From contig NZ_BBWK01000006.1 in NCBI RefSeq assembly GCF_001463765.1, positions 141,039-205,038 of the forward strand: DNA of 64,000 nucleotides, given 5' to 3'. Numbering within the stretch: position 1 is the stretch's first letter; every line of letters starts with the position of its first letter. A program made the translations under genes and the position numbers. This document shows positions 55,377-63,582 of the stretch, one piece after another. Below the pieces are notes generated by a model. The model ran no database searches. It saw nothing but the letters and a program-made list of their open reading frames with translations, and had not been told where the DNA came from. This DNA is from Aureimonas sp. AU4. GTDB lineage: Bacteria; Pseudomonadota; Alphaproteobacteria; Rhizobiales; Rhizobiaceae.

Positions 55377-56855
55377 ATGGAACGGATCGGCTTCGAGCAG
55401 CTGTTCTCGGCTCTTCCCAGTCCTCACATGGTGTTGGACCGGAACCTTTGTTTCACGGCCGCGAACCCGGCCTATCTGAAATCCACCAACCGCCGCTTCG
55501 AGGAACTCGACGGACGCTACGTCTTCGACGTCTTTCCGAACGAGGGCGAGGGGCGGGACGTTCTGCTACGCTCGCTGAGCCACGTTCTCGAAACGGGCGA
55601 CGCCGACACGATCGCCTATATTCCCTACGACATCCCGCGACCCGAGCACTTGGGCGGCGGCATGGAGCGCCGCTACTGGACGGCCGTCCACACGCCCCTG
55701 CGCGACGCGCAGGGCGACGTTCGCTTCATTCTTCAAAACACGGTCGACATCACCGAACTGGTGCGCCTGCGCGCGGCCGCCTCCGATCCGTTCGGCAACT
55801 CGTTCGGTGCGGCGGTCGAGCTCGTCCAGCGCGCGCGGGAAGCCGAGGAGGAGATCCGCAGCCGGCGCGATCCGCTCGACACCTTTCGCCGCCTCTTCGA
55901 CGAGGCGCCCGGCATCATCGCGCTCTTGCAGGGGCCCGATCACACGTTCACCTTCGCGAACCAGGCCTATCGCCGTTTCGTCGGCGACCGCCATCTCGTC
56001 GGCCGCCCCGTGCGTGACGCGCTTCCCGAGGTGGTCGACCAGGGGTTTGCCGACCTTCTCGACCATGTCTTCGCCACCGGGGAGCCGATGCTGGGCTTCG
56101 GCGCGCGCGTGCTCATCGCCGATCCCGCAAGCGGCGCGACGAACGAGACCTATCTCGACTTCTCCTACACGGCGGTCCGCGATCCGGCGGGCGAGATCAC
56201 GGGCATCCTCGTCCAGGGCTACGACCGGTCGGACAGCGTGCGCGCCAACCAGCGCCAGCGCCTCCTGCTCGACGAGCTGAACCATCGCGTCAAGAACACG
56301 CTGTCCACGGTCCAGTCGCTCGCCCGGCGCTCGTTCTCGACCGCGGGCGATCCACAGGCGGCAAGGCGCGTCTTCGAGGCGCGGATCCTCGCGCTGTCGA
56401 ACGCACACAACCTTCTCAGCGAGCACCATTGGGAATCGGCCGATCTGTCGACCATCCTCCAGCTCGAGATCGAGGCCTTCGGCAGCGAGCGCGTGAGAGC
56501 CGACGGGGAGGCGGTCCGGCTGAATCCCAAGGCGACCATCGCGCTCGCCATGGTCTTCCACGAGCTGGCGTCCAACGCGCTGAAATACGGCGCGCTCGCG
56601 GGGCAGGACGGGCGGGTCGCCGTCAGCTGGCGGCGAGAGGGGGACGCGGTCCGCCTGGAATGGCGCGAGGACGATCTCTCGTCGCCGATCGGCTCGATCG
56701 TGCCGGGATTCGGCACGCGCATGCTGGAACGCATCGTCACGGGCGAGCTGGAAGGACGGCTGTCGGTTGACTTCCCGCCGCGCGGCCTAGCTTGGACAAT
56801 GGTCGTGCCACGCCATGAGATCGAGGACCTTGGGACGCAACTCAGACAGCACTGA
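55377..56855 (+). CDS. HWE-family sensor histidine kinase with two PAS-type domains
   Basis: 492 residues from ATG 55377; an in-frame TTG at 55293 would add 28 residues. No membrane segment, so the kinase is cytosolic. Two PAS-like domains (about 5-125 and 170-290, with PHMVLDRNLCFTAANPAYL and APGIIALLQGPDHTFTFAN) precede the dimerisation helix with phosphorylated H303 in LLDELNHRVKNTLSTVQSLA. The HWE-type ATPase has FHELASNALKYGAL and VRLEWREDD. HWE kinases are typical of Rhizobiales and often act in light or general stress responses. The response-regulator gene overlaps its end. Confidence 0.92.
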   Translation: MERIGFEQLFSALPSPHMVLDRNLCFTAANPAYLKSTNRRFEELDGRYVFDVFPNEGEGRDVLLRSLSHVLETGDADTIAYIPYDIPRPEHLGGGMERRYWTAVHTPLRDAQGDVRFILQNTVDITELVRLRAAASDPFGNSFGAAVELVQRAREAEEEIRSRRDPLDTFRRLFDEAPGIIALLQGPDHTFTFANQAYRRFVGDRHLVGRPVRDALPEVVDQGFADLLDHVFATGEPMLGFGARVLIADPASGATNETYLDFSYTAVRDPAGEITGILVQGYDRSDSVRANQRQRLLLDELNHRVKNTLSTVQSLARRSFSTAGDPQAARRVFEARILALSNAHNLLSEHHWESADLSTILQLEIEAFGSERVRADGEAVRLNPKATIALAMVFHELASNALKYGALAGQDGRVAVSWRREGDAVRLEWREDDLSSPIGSIVPGFGTRMLERIVTGELEGRLSVDFPPRGLAWTMVVPRHEIEDLGTQLRQH

Positions 56856-57255
56856 CCGATCCCGCCTCGTCGGACTGCGCGTCTTCGCGGTGGAGGACGA
56901 GAGTATCGTCGCGATGCAGCTGGAGGACATCCTGGCCGATCTCGGCTGCGATCTCGTGGAACTCGCCATGCGACTTCGCAAGGCCCTCGACCGTCTGGCC
57001 GAGGAGCCCGAGATCGACGCGGCGGTTCTCGACGTCAACATCGCGGGCGAGAAGATCTATCCGGTCGCCGAGCGTCTTCGCGCGCGCGGCGTGCCGATCG
57101 TCTTCGCCACCGGCTACGGGCGCGGCGGCCTCCAGCCGGAATGGCAGGACTGCGAGGTCATCCAGAAGCCCTATACCGAGGCCCAGATCGCCGACGCCCT
57201 CATGCGCGCGCTGGGGGCTGTCCCCGTTCACGTCCGGGTGAACGTGCAAGGTTGA
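56815..57255 (+). CDS. Single-domain response regulator
   Basis: 146 residues from ATG 56815, overlapping the kinase by 41 bases. The receiver domain starts at LRVFAVEDESIVAMQLEDIL; the phospho-acceptor is D73 in AAVLDVNIAGEK and the conserved lysine is in VIQKPYTEAQ. There is no output domain. It is the cognate partner of the overlapping HWE kinase by position, and probably acts as a phosphate sink or through protein contacts. Confidence 0.9.
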   Translation: MRSRTLGRNSDSTDRSRLVGLRVFAVEDESIVAMQLEDILADLGCDLVELAMRLRKALDRLAEEPEIDAAVLDVNIAGEKIYPVAERLRARGVPIVFATGYGRGGLQPEWQDCEVIQKPYTEAQIADALMRALGAVPVHVRVNVQG

Positions 57256-57337
57256 CCGGCCCGCGGGTGGGCGCGTCCGCTGACCCCGTGCTAACAAGCC
57301 GCAACCCCAGCGATCCGCCACGGAGCCGACGAACCGC

Positions 57338-57988
57338 ATGGATACCTTCGTTCAGAGCCTGATGCAGAACTTCGGCGTGTTCGGCATCGCGCTCCTCATG
57401 TTTCTGGAAAACATCTTTCCGCCCATCCCGTCCGAGCTGATCATGCCGCTGGCCGGCTATCAGGCGGCGTCGGGCGAGCACTCGCTGGTGGCGGTGATCT
57501 TGGCGGGCACGGCGGGCGCGCTGGTCGGTATCCTGCCCTGGTACTATCTCGGCCGCGTCTTCGGCGAGAAGCGCATCGTGGCGCTCGCCGACCGCTTCGG
57601 ACGCTGGATGACCATGACCGCCGAGGACGTCGAGGCGGCCGACCGCTGGTTCCGCCGCTACGGCATCTGGGCCGTCTTCCTGGGCCGCCTCGTTCCGACC
57701 GTCCGCACCCTGATCTCGGTTCCGGCAGGCCTCTCGCGCATGCCGCTACCGACCTTTCTCATCTTCTCCGCGCTCGGAACGCTGATCTGGACCACGGGGC
57801 TCACCATGGCCGGCTATCTCCTGGCCTCGCAGTACGAACGCGTGAACGACTATGTCGGGCCGGTCTCCAACATCGTGATCGTGGCGGTGGTGGCCCTCTA
57901 TCTCTACCGCGTCGTCACCTTCAAGCCGCGCCCGCGCAGCCGGCCGATCGACCTGCAGTCCGACGAGATGGGCGACCGGCGTGCCTGA
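57338..57988 (+). CDS. DedA-family membrane protein
   Basis: 216 residues with about five hydrophobic segments. DedA/SNARE-assoc features are FLENIFPPIPSELIMPLAGY near residue 26, GALVGILPWYYLGRVFGEK, and FLGRLVPTVRTLISVPAGLS near 113. DedA proteins flip undecaprenyl phosphate or phospholipids and support membrane homeostasis. The next gene starts inside its last codons. Confidence 0.93.
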   Translation: MDTFVQSLMQNFGVFGIALLMFLENIFPPIPSELIMPLAGYQAASGEHSLVAVILAGTAGALVGILPWYYLGRVFGEKRIVALADRFGRWMTMTAEDVEAADRWFRRYGIWAVFLGRLVPTVRTLISVPAGLSRMPLPTFLIFSALGTLIWTTGLTMAGYLLASQYERVNDYVGPVSNIVIVAVVALYLYRVVTFKPRPRSRPIDLQSDEMGDRRA

Positions 57989-58574
57989 GGCCGCGATCCG
58001 CCGCGTGGCGGCCCGACGCATCGAGGCGCGCGTCGCGGGCCTCTTCCGCACCGAGGCCAACGGCTTCGAGACGGTCAGCATCGAGTCGCTGAACCTCGGC
58101 TTCGAGGGGATCTCGGGCGACCGCCATGGCGGGTCGACGCGGCGCACCGGAGGACGCGAGCCCTGGTATCCCCGCGGCACCGAGATCCGCAACGAGCGGC
58201 AGGTGTCGATCCTGTGTCCGGACGAGCTCGCCGGCGTCGCCGATGCCATGCGACTGCCCGAGATCCGGCCCGAATGGATCGGCGGCAACCTGCTTCTGAC
58301 GGGCGTGCCGGACCTCTCGTGGCTTCCGGCGCGAACCCTCATGATGTTCGAGAACGGCGCCTCGCTGAAGGTCGAGGGCGACAACGCGCCCTGCCGCCAG
58401 TCCGGCCGGGCGATCGCGGCGCGCTTTCCCGGGCGCGACGACATCGAGACGGGCTTCGTCAAGGCGGCGCGCCGCCGGCGCGGGCTGGTGGCCTGGGTCG
58501 AGAAGCCGGGCGCCCTCCGGCTCGGCGAGCGCGTCGAGATCCGCCTGCCGGAGCAGTGGATCTACGAGGGCTGA
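57981..58574 (+). CDS. MOSC-domain protein
   Basis: 197 residues, starting at GTG 57981 (8-base overlap with dedA). Within the MOSC fold, LGFEGISGDRHGG is the conserved entry loop, ERQVSILCPDEL follows, and the conserved cysteine is in GDNAPCRQSGR near residue 137. MOSC proteins carry sulfur or molybdenum cofactor in relation to molybdoenzymes such as mARC; stand-alone forms are of unknown substrate. Its end overlaps the convergent DUF2293 gene by 13 bases. Confidence 0.9.
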   Translation: MPEAAIRRVAARRIEARVAGLFRTEANGFETVSIESLNLGFEGISGDRHGGSTRRTGGREPWYPRGTEIRNERQVSILCPDELAGVADAMRLPEIRPEWIGGNLLLTGVPDLSWLPARTLMMFENGASLKVEGDNAPCRQSGRAIAARFPGRDDIETGFVKAARRRRGLVAWVEKPGALRLGERVEIRLPEQWIYEG

Positions 58575-58894
58575 TCGGCCTCGTCGGCGGTCTCGTCCTC
58601 CGTCGACACGAGACGCCGCGTCGCACCCCAGCGGTCCAGCGTCTCGTTCACCGCGTCCACCACGAAGAAGCGCGCCTCGTCGCGGCCGTAACCCTCGTCG
58701 CGCAGCTCGTCGTAGTCCGTATGCTGGTGGCGCACGTAGGCGAGGGTCGCAAGCCAGACGGCGCTGGCCGGCGAAAGGTCGCGCATGTGGCGCGCGTTGG
58801 CCGCTTCGCGAATGGCTTCGGCGTCGATATAGGGCACGCGCGGCAGGAGAAGCGTCAGGTTTTCCGCCACGAGACGCTGGCGCCGCGTCGTCAC
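58562..58894 (-). CDS. DUF2293 domain protein
   Basis: 110 residues. The DUF2293 pattern is visible: LLLPRVPYIDAEAIREAANA, LATLAYVRHQHTDYDELRDEG and FFVVDAVNETLDRWG. The domain is mainly alpha-helical and of unknown function. It overlaps the end of trmO by four bases (ATGA) and is co-transcribed with it. Confidence 0.88.
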   Translation of the reverse strand: MTTRRQRLVAENLTLLLPRVPYIDAEAIREAANARHMRDLSPASAVWLATLAYVRHQHTDYDELRDEGYGRDEARFFVVDAVNETLDRWGATRRLVSTEDETADEADQPS

Positions 58895-59373
58895 GACGCG
58901 TCCCTCGGCGCGTGGTCGACGCTTGGCAGGTAGGGCTTGATGTCGAGGAGCGGCGTTCCGTCCAGGACGTCGAGCGCGTCGAATTCCAGCGATCCGCCCG
59001 GCCCGTCGATCGAGACGAGCTTGACCAGATGCAGCCCGATCGGATTCGGGCGGACCGGCGAGCGTAGCGAGAAGGTGCCGCGCGGGGCCGTGGCATGACG
59101 TGGCATCTGGAGGGCGAGATCGCGCCGGGCCTTGCCGAGCCAGGTCAGCAGGAACACGTGGTCGCCCGCACGAAGGTCCTGGAGCGCCGTGCGGAACGGC
59201 AGGTCGATCAGGGCGCGGAAAGTATGGGCTCCGGCCCGCTCGCGCGCTTCTCGCATGTTGCGCGGGCAGCTGCCGCGCTCCCGCCAGGGACTTTCGAGCC
59301 GGCCGATGAAGGCGAGCCGCGCGTCGTCGCGCAACGCAGGATCGACCGTGAAGCGAAGCTCGCCCTCGCGCAT
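58891..59373 (-). CDS. trmO: TrmO/TsaA-like tRNA (N6-threonylcarbamoyladenosine) methyltransferase
   Basis: 160 residues from ATG 59373 (MREGELRFTVDP), with AAGAG nine bases upstream; an ATG at 59409 would overlap the operator region. The UPF0066/TsaA motifs are present: IGRLESPWRERGSCPRN, the SAM-site pattern SLRSPVRPNPIGLHLVKL, and LDVLDGTPLLDIKPYLP. TrmO methylates t6A37 in tRNA-Thr to m6t6A. It is divergent from the ArsR-methyltransferase regulator. Confidence 0.9.
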   Translation of the reverse strand: MREGELRFTVDPALRDDARLAFIGRLESPWRERGSCPRNMREARERAGAHTFRALIDLPFRTALQDLRAGDHVFLLTWLGKARRDLALQMPRHATAPRGTFSLRSPVRPNPIGLHLVKLVSIDGPGGSLEFDALDVLDGTPLLDIKPYLPSVDHAPRDAS

Positions 59374-59412
59374 GCCGGGAAGCTCTTGCTCAACGCGGGA
59401 CGAACACATAAA

Positions 59413-59426
59413 CATATCTTTATATG
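59413..59426. promoter_or_regulatory. Probable operator in the trmO/ArsR-methyltransferase divergent region
   Basis: CATAT-CTTT-ATATG is a perfect inverted repeat in a short AT-rich island between the two divergent starts. It is a good candidate site for the adjacent ArsR-type regulator. Confidence 0.55.
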
Positions 59427-59455
59427 ATGCTGGCGCGAACAGGGAGGCGCACCAC

Positions 59456-60463
59456 GTGGCGGCCACCTTCGCCCGAACCGTCGACATCCTCAAGGCCGTC
59501 GCCGAGCCGACGCGCCTGCGCCTCCTGCTTCTGCTCGCGCGGCAGGAACTGACGGTCTCCGACCTCACCACGATCCTGGGCCAGTCGCAGCCGCGCGTCT
59601 CGCGCCACCTGAAGCTCCTGACCGAGGCGGGGCTCGTACATCGCCATCAGGAGGGCGCCTTCGCCTTCTTTCGCCTCGGCGACGAGGCGCCGGTCCACGA
59701 TCTTCTCCTGACGCTCGGCCGGGGGCTGGACGATCCGGAAGGGTTGCTGGCCGGCGATACGGAGCGACTGGGCGAGGTACGCCATCGCCGGGCCGAGCGG
59801 GCCGCCGCCTACTTCGCCGAAAACGCCGCCCAGTGGGACCGCATCCGCTCCTTCTACGTGCCCGACGCCGTGGTCGAACGCGAGCTCTCCGCCCTTCTCG
59901 GCGAGGAGCCGCTCGGCGCCGTTCTCGACGTCGGAACCGGAACCGGGCGGCTGCTCGAGCTTCTGGCGCCGCGCGCCGAGCGGGCCGTGGGCATCGACGC
60001 CTCGCGCGAGATGCTGCAGATCGCGCGCGCCAAGCTCGACGTCGCCGGGCTGGCGCAGGCGAGCGTGCGGCAGGGCGACGCCTACCGCCTGCCCGTGGCA
60101 CGCGGCAGCTTTGATCTCGTGACGATCCATCAGGTGCTTCACTATCTCGACGACCCGGGCGCGGCCGTGCGCGAGGCGGCGGGCGTTCTGAGACCCGGCG
60201 GGCGGCTGCTGATCGTCGACTTCGCGCCGCACGAGCAGGAGTTCCTGCGCGACCACGCGCACCAGCGCCTCGGCTTCTCGCCCGAGACGCTGGCCGGCTT
60301 CCTTCGCGCCGCGGGCTTCCGGCAGATCCGCCTTCGCGAGCTGCCGCCCGCCAACGGACGCGCCGACCACCTCACCGTTCTTCTGGTTCTGGCGGAGCGC
60401 GAGCGGGAAGGCGCCGCGCCATCGTCCAATCCCAGCATGCTTGCAGCCGCACAGGAGCCTTGA
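59456..60463 (+). CDS. ArsR-type regulator fused to a SAM-dependent methyltransferase domain (SahR-like)
   Basis: 335 residues from GTG 59456; GGGAGG is eight bases upstream. The winged helix (about 1-85; DILKAVAEPTRLRLLLLL and LGQSQPRVSRHLKLLTEAG) lacks ArsR-type metal cysteines. A class I methyltransferase domain follows from about 150, with VLDVGTGTGRLLELL, GIDASREMLQIARAKL and LRPGGRLLIVDFAPHE. This fusion is the layout of SahR, which senses S-adenosylhomocysteine and controls methionine-cycle genes. The metF gene directly downstream supports that reading. Confidence 0.88.
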   Translation: MAATFARTVDILKAVAEPTRLRLLLLLARQELTVSDLTTILGQSQPRVSRHLKLLTEAGLVHRHQEGAFAFFRLGDEAPVHDLLLTLGRGLDDPEGLLAGDTERLGEVRHRRAERAAAYFAENAAQWDRIRSFYVPDAVVERELSALLGEEPLGAVLDVGTGTGRLLELLAPRAERAVGIDASREMLQIARAKLDVAGLAQASVRQGDAYRLPVARGSFDLVTIHQVLHYLDDPGAAVREAAGVLRPGGRLLIVDFAPHEQEFLRDHAHQRLGFSPETLAGFLRAAGFRQIRLRELPPANGRADHLTVLLVLAEREREGAAPSSNPSMLAAAQEP

Positions 60464-60468
60464 CCCGG

Positions 60469-61362
60469 ATGCCTCAGTCCAAGACCGCCCGCGAGGCCAT
60501 CCGCGTCTCGTTCGAGTTCTTTCCGCCCAAGACGCCGGCGATGGAGGAGGGGCTGTGGAATGCCATCACGCGCCTCGCCCCGCTCAAGCCCGACTTCGTG
60601 TCGGTGACCTACGGGGCGGGTGGCTCGACGCGCGAGCGCACGCACCAGACCGTCGCGCGCCTCCTGCGCGAGACCGACCTCAAGCCCGCCGCGCACCTGA
60701 CCTGCGTCGATGCCTCGCGCGACGAGGTGGACGAGGTCGTGCGCCAGTATCGCGACACGGGCGTGCGCCACTTCGTGGCGCTGCGCGGAGACGGGCAGGG
60801 TGGGGCGGGCTCGGCCTACCGGCCCCATCCCGACGGCTACCGCAACGGCGCCGAGCTGACCGCCGGGATCAAGCGCATCGACCCGACGATCGAGGTGTCC
60901 GTCTCGGCCTATCCCGAGAAGCATCCCGAAAGCCCGGACGTGGCGACCGACATCGAGATGCTCCGCCGCAAGGTCGACGCGGGTGCCACGCGCGCCATCA
61001 CCCAGTTCTTCTTCGACAACGACCAGTACGAGCGCTACGTCGAGCGCGTTCGCGCGGCCGGCATCTTCGTGCCGATCGTGCCCGGCATCGTACCGATCCA
61101 CGACTTCACCAAGATCAGCCGCTTCTCGGCCCAGACCGGCGCCTCGATCCCGACCTGGCTCGCGCGCCGCTTCGAGGGGCTGGAGAACGACGCGCAGACC
61201 CGCTCACACGTGGCGGCGGCGGTCTGCGCCGAGCAGGTGCTCGACCTTGCCGACCGCGGGGTGGGGGACTTCCACTTCTACACGATGAACCGGGCCGACC
61301 TCGTCTACTCGATCTGCCACATCCTCGGGCTGCGCGAGGCCGCGACGGCGGCCGCCGCCTGA
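60469..61362 (+). CDS. metF: 5,10-methylenetetrahydrofolate reductase MetF
   Basis: 297 residues from ATG 60469; a TTG at 60460 overlapping the previous stop is the alternative. The FAD barrel motifs SFEFFPPKTPAMEEGLWN, VTYGAGGSTRERTHQT, HLTCVDASRDEV and AITQFFFDNDQYERY are conserved. MetF makes 5-methyltetrahydrofolate for methionine synthesis and would be a natural target of the upstream SahR-like regulator. A strong terminator follows. Confidence 0.96.
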   Translation: MPQSKTAREAIRVSFEFFPPKTPAMEEGLWNAITRLAPLKPDFVSVTYGAGGSTRERTHQTVARLLRETDLKPAAHLTCVDASRDEVDEVVRQYRDTGVRHFVALRGDGQGGAGSAYRPHPDGYRNGAELTAGIKRIDPTIEVSVSAYPEKHPESPDVATDIEMLRRKVDAGATRAITQFFFDNDQYERYVERVRAAGIFVPIVPGIVPIHDFTKISRFSAQTGASIPTWLARRFEGLENDAQTRSHVAAAVCAEQVLDLADRGVGDFHFYTMNRADLVYSICHILGLREAATAAAA

Positions 61363-61369
61363 CACGAAG

Positions 61370-61398
61370 AAGGGCCGGGGTTCCGCACCCCGGCCCTT
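61370..61398 (+). terminator. Terminator after metF
   Basis: AAGGGCCGGGG (61370-61380) pairs perfectly with CCCCGGCCCTT (61388-61398) around TTCCGCA. Confidence 0.8.
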
Positions 61399-61440
61399 CC
61401 AGTCGCGTCTTCCGCGTCGAGGTCGCGGCTATCGGCCCCT

Positions 61441-61527
61441 TTAGGGTACGACACCCACCACCATGGCGCCCACAAAGGCGAACGCGGCGCAGGCCATCAC
61501 GAAATTCATCGAACGCATCAGATGCAT
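61441..61527 (-). CDS. 28-residue single-helix membrane peptide
   Basis: ATG 61527 is preceded by GGGAGG at five bases. The peptide begins MHLMRSMNFVMACAAFAF and continues to a hydrophobic end (VGAMVVGVVP), so it is one membrane helix with a basic N-terminal flank. An ideal ribosome site in an otherwise empty 425-base gap, and a balanced hydrophobic composition, favour a real gene. Function unknown. Its upstream region holds a long inverted repeat (61554-61580). Confidence 0.6.
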   Translation of the reverse strand: MHLMRSMNFVMACAAFAFVGAMVVGVVP

Positions 61528-61553
61528 TTCAGCCTCCCGCTCACGAGATGTTT

Positions 61554-61580
61554 CGAAGTTTAACCGACCTTAAAACTTCG
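61554..61580. repeat. Inverted repeat upstream of the 28-residue peptide gene
   Basis: CGAAGTTTAA (61554-61563) and TTAAAACTTCG (61570-61580) pair with a single-base bulge around CCGACC. AT-rich against its surroundings, it looks like an operator or a leader hairpin of the minus-strand small gene. TTAA-N6-TTAA within it misses the CtrA spacing by one. Confidence 0.5.
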
Positions 61581-61601
61581 TAAAGCCGCATTCGTTGCGG
61601 C

Positions 61602-61627
61602 GGCGCGGCGCCGCGCCGCGCCTTTTT
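61602..61627 (+). terminator. Orphan rho-independent terminator
   Basis: GGCGCGGCG (61602-61610) pairs perfectly with CGCCGCGCC (61614-61622) and is followed by TTTTT. No plus-strand ORF ends here and metF already has its own terminator 200 bases earlier, so it may end a small RNA starting after 61398. Bases 61628-61788 show nothing further beyond the decarboxylase leader. Confidence 0.55.
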
Positions 61628-61788
61628 CATGAATCGTGAGCCGCACCCGTGGCTTGGCCGCCTTGCACCGCCGCAGGAAAAACCGCGAGCTCGCGCCGAA
61701 CCGTCATATCGATTGCGCCTGACGGCCCTAGATGCGAGGTCGCATCCGATTCGCCGCAGCCCGGACCGGGCTCGGTCTCCCATAGGAC

Positions 61789-63015
61789 ATGCCGTTGCAG
61801 ACCTTCTCCACCGCGCGCGAGGCCGCGCTCGCGCTCCGCCCGGACGTTCCGGTCTACTGCTTCCGCCCGCAGGTCCTGCGCGAGGATCTGGACCGCTTCC
61901 GCCAAGCCTTTCCCGGCACCACGGCCTATGCCGTCAAGACCAACGGCGAGCCGCAGGTTCTGGAGGCGCTGGCGAAGGCCGGCGTCGACGCCTTCGACGT
62001 CGCCTCGCCGGCCGAGTTCGAGGCGGTGCGCCGCGTCGCGCCCAAGGCCGAGATGCTCTACATGCATCCGATCAAGGCGCAGTCCGACATCCGCCTCGCG
62101 CTCGAGACCTACGGCATCCGCACCCTCTCGCTCGACCATGAGGACGAGGTGGCGAAGGTGCTGCGCATCGTGCGCGCCCTCGACCTCGATCCGGGCTCGA
62201 TCACGATCTTCGTGCGCCTCCAGACCAAGGGGCATGCCGCCTACGAGCTGTCCAAGAAGTTCGGCGCCGCGCCCGCCCACGCGGTGGAACTCCTGCAGCG
62301 CTGCCACCGCATCGGCTTCAAGGTCGGCATCTGCTTCCATGTCGGCTCGCAGATCGAGGACAACGAGACCTACGAGCGCGCGCTCGCCTCCGCCGACTGG
62401 GTGCGCAACCGGGCCGACGTGCCGCTGGCGGGGCTCGATGTCGGCGGCGGCTTTCCGGCCGAGTACGGGCACGACCCGCGCAAGCGCAAGCCCGTCATGC
62501 CGAGCCTCGAAGACCTCATGGCGAAGCTTCGGCAGGACGTTGCCGAGTACGGCTTCGACGAGATGCCGCTGGTGGCCGAGCCGGGCCGCGTCGTGGTGGC
62601 GCGGGCGTTTTCGCTGATCGTGCGCGTTCTCCTGCGCAAGGGACGCCGGCTCTACATCAACGACGGCATCTGGGCGTCGCTCTCGGACTCGTGGACCGGC
62701 AAGATCACGCTGCCCGCGCGCTTCATCCCCGACCCCGCGCGCCAGAGCCGCCACGGCGACCCGTCGTCGATCCAGGCGTTCCGCGTCTGCGGCGCGACCT
62801 GCGACTCTGTCGACATCCTGTCGCGGCCCTTCTGGCTGCCGGAGACCGTGGACACGGGCGACTGGATCGAGATCGGCCATATCGGCGCCTACTCGCTTTC
62901 GCTTCGCACCCGCTTCAACGGTTTCTATCCCGACACGTTCGTGGAGGTGACGACCCCCTTCGACTTCGGCGAGGCGGCGGAAGGGTATGCCAGCCTCGAG
63001 ACCATGGCCGATTGA
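61789..63015 (+). CDS. Ornithine/lysine-type fold III PLP decarboxylase
   Basis: 408 residues. The PLP lysine is K50 in TAYAVKTNGEPQVLEAL; the phosphate-binding glycine loop is LDVGGGFPAEYG; EPGRVVVARAFSL carries the glutamate/arginine; the catalytic cysteine lies in VCGATCDSVD near residue 337. This is the group IV eukaryotic-type ornithine decarboxylase family, making putrescine (or cadaverine) for polyamines. The alternative, diaminopimelate decarboxylase, is less likely because its extra domains are missing. Confidence 0.9.
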   Translation: MPLQTFSTAREAALALRPDVPVYCFRPQVLREDLDRFRQAFPGTTAYAVKTNGEPQVLEALAKAGVDAFDVASPAEFEAVRRVAPKAEMLYMHPIKAQSDIRLALETYGIRTLSLDHEDEVAKVLRIVRALDLDPGSITIFVRLQTKGHAAYELSKKFGAAPAHAVELLQRCHRIGFKVGICFHVGSQIEDNETYERALASADWVRNRADVPLAGLDVGGGFPAEYGHDPRKRKPVMPSLEDLMAKLRQDVAEYGFDEMPLVAEPGRVVVARAFSLIVRVLLRKGRRLYINDGIWASLSDSWTGKITLPARFIPDPARQSRHGDPSSIQAFRVCGATCDSVDILSRPFWLPETVDTGDWIEIGHIGAYSLSLRTRFNGFYPDTFVEVTTPFDFGEAAEGYASLETMAD

Positions 63016-63021
63016 CGCGAA

Positions 63022-63051
63022 AAGGCCCGGCGTCTTTCGACGCCGGGCCTT
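63022..63051. terminator. Bidirectional terminator between the decarboxylase and DUF4112 genes
   Basis: AAGGCCCGGCGTC (63022-63034) pairs perfectly with GACGCCGGGCCTT (63039-63051) around TTTC. It lies between convergent genes and can serve both. Confidence 0.8.
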
Positions 63052-63074
63052 CGTGAATCGATCCCCAAGCGCGC

Positions 63075-63512
63075 TCAGCGGCGCGGGGTCACGTCCTTGA
63101 GGTCGCCGCGCGCCAGATCGAAGTGGTCGAGGATGATCTGGATGTTGCGCTTGTGCGACTTGAAGTAGACGTCGAACAGGTCGCCCGCGACCGGCACGGC
63201 GCCGACGGCGGCATCAAGCCCGAGATTGGCGATCATGCGCGCCAGCTTGCGCTTGGGGAGGCCGAGGCGGCGCGCCTCGTTGACGATGTAGAGCCCGACC
63301 AGCGCCGCGCCTGCATCGCCGACGCCCGGCACGAGGCCGATCACCGCGTCCGCGCCGAAGCGGATGTTGGTGCCCGGCACCCGCAGCGCCGTGTCCATCA
63401 GACGGGCGAGCGTGTTGAGCCGGCTGATGCGGCGAAGGCGCGTCGCCTCGTCGAAGAAGGGGGCATCGAAGCCGTTGGCAAAGGCGGCTGCAACCATGGT
63501 CGCGGTCTCCAT
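63075..63512 (-). CDS. DUF4112 domain protein
   Basis: 145 residues from ATG 63512 (an internal ATG at 63497 is possible). The DUF4112 region is IRFGADAVIGLVPGVGDAG and GLDAAVGAVPVAGDLFDVYF, two glycine-rich amphipathic segments, with a basic C-terminal part (KSHKRNIQIILDHF). The family is common in alphaproteobacteria and of unknown function, probably membrane-associated. Confidence 0.88.
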   Translation of the reverse strand: METATMVAAAFANGFDAPFFDEATRLRRISRLNTLARLMDTALRVPGTNIRFGADAVIGLVPGVGDAGAALVGLYIVNEARRLGLPKRKLARMIANLGLDAAVGAVPVAGDLFDVYFKSHKRNIQIILDHFDLARGDLKDVTPRR

Positions 63513-63582
63513 CGAAACGGGCGGCTCCAGGGCCGCCCTGCCTCGTAGATGGTGATCGCGACGGTGGGGTTGAAGACCCGCC

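Noticed and set aside
61555..61580. TTAA-N6-TTAA as a CtrA site
   Set aside because: The spacing is six, not seven, and the sequence is better explained as the arms of an inverted repeat.
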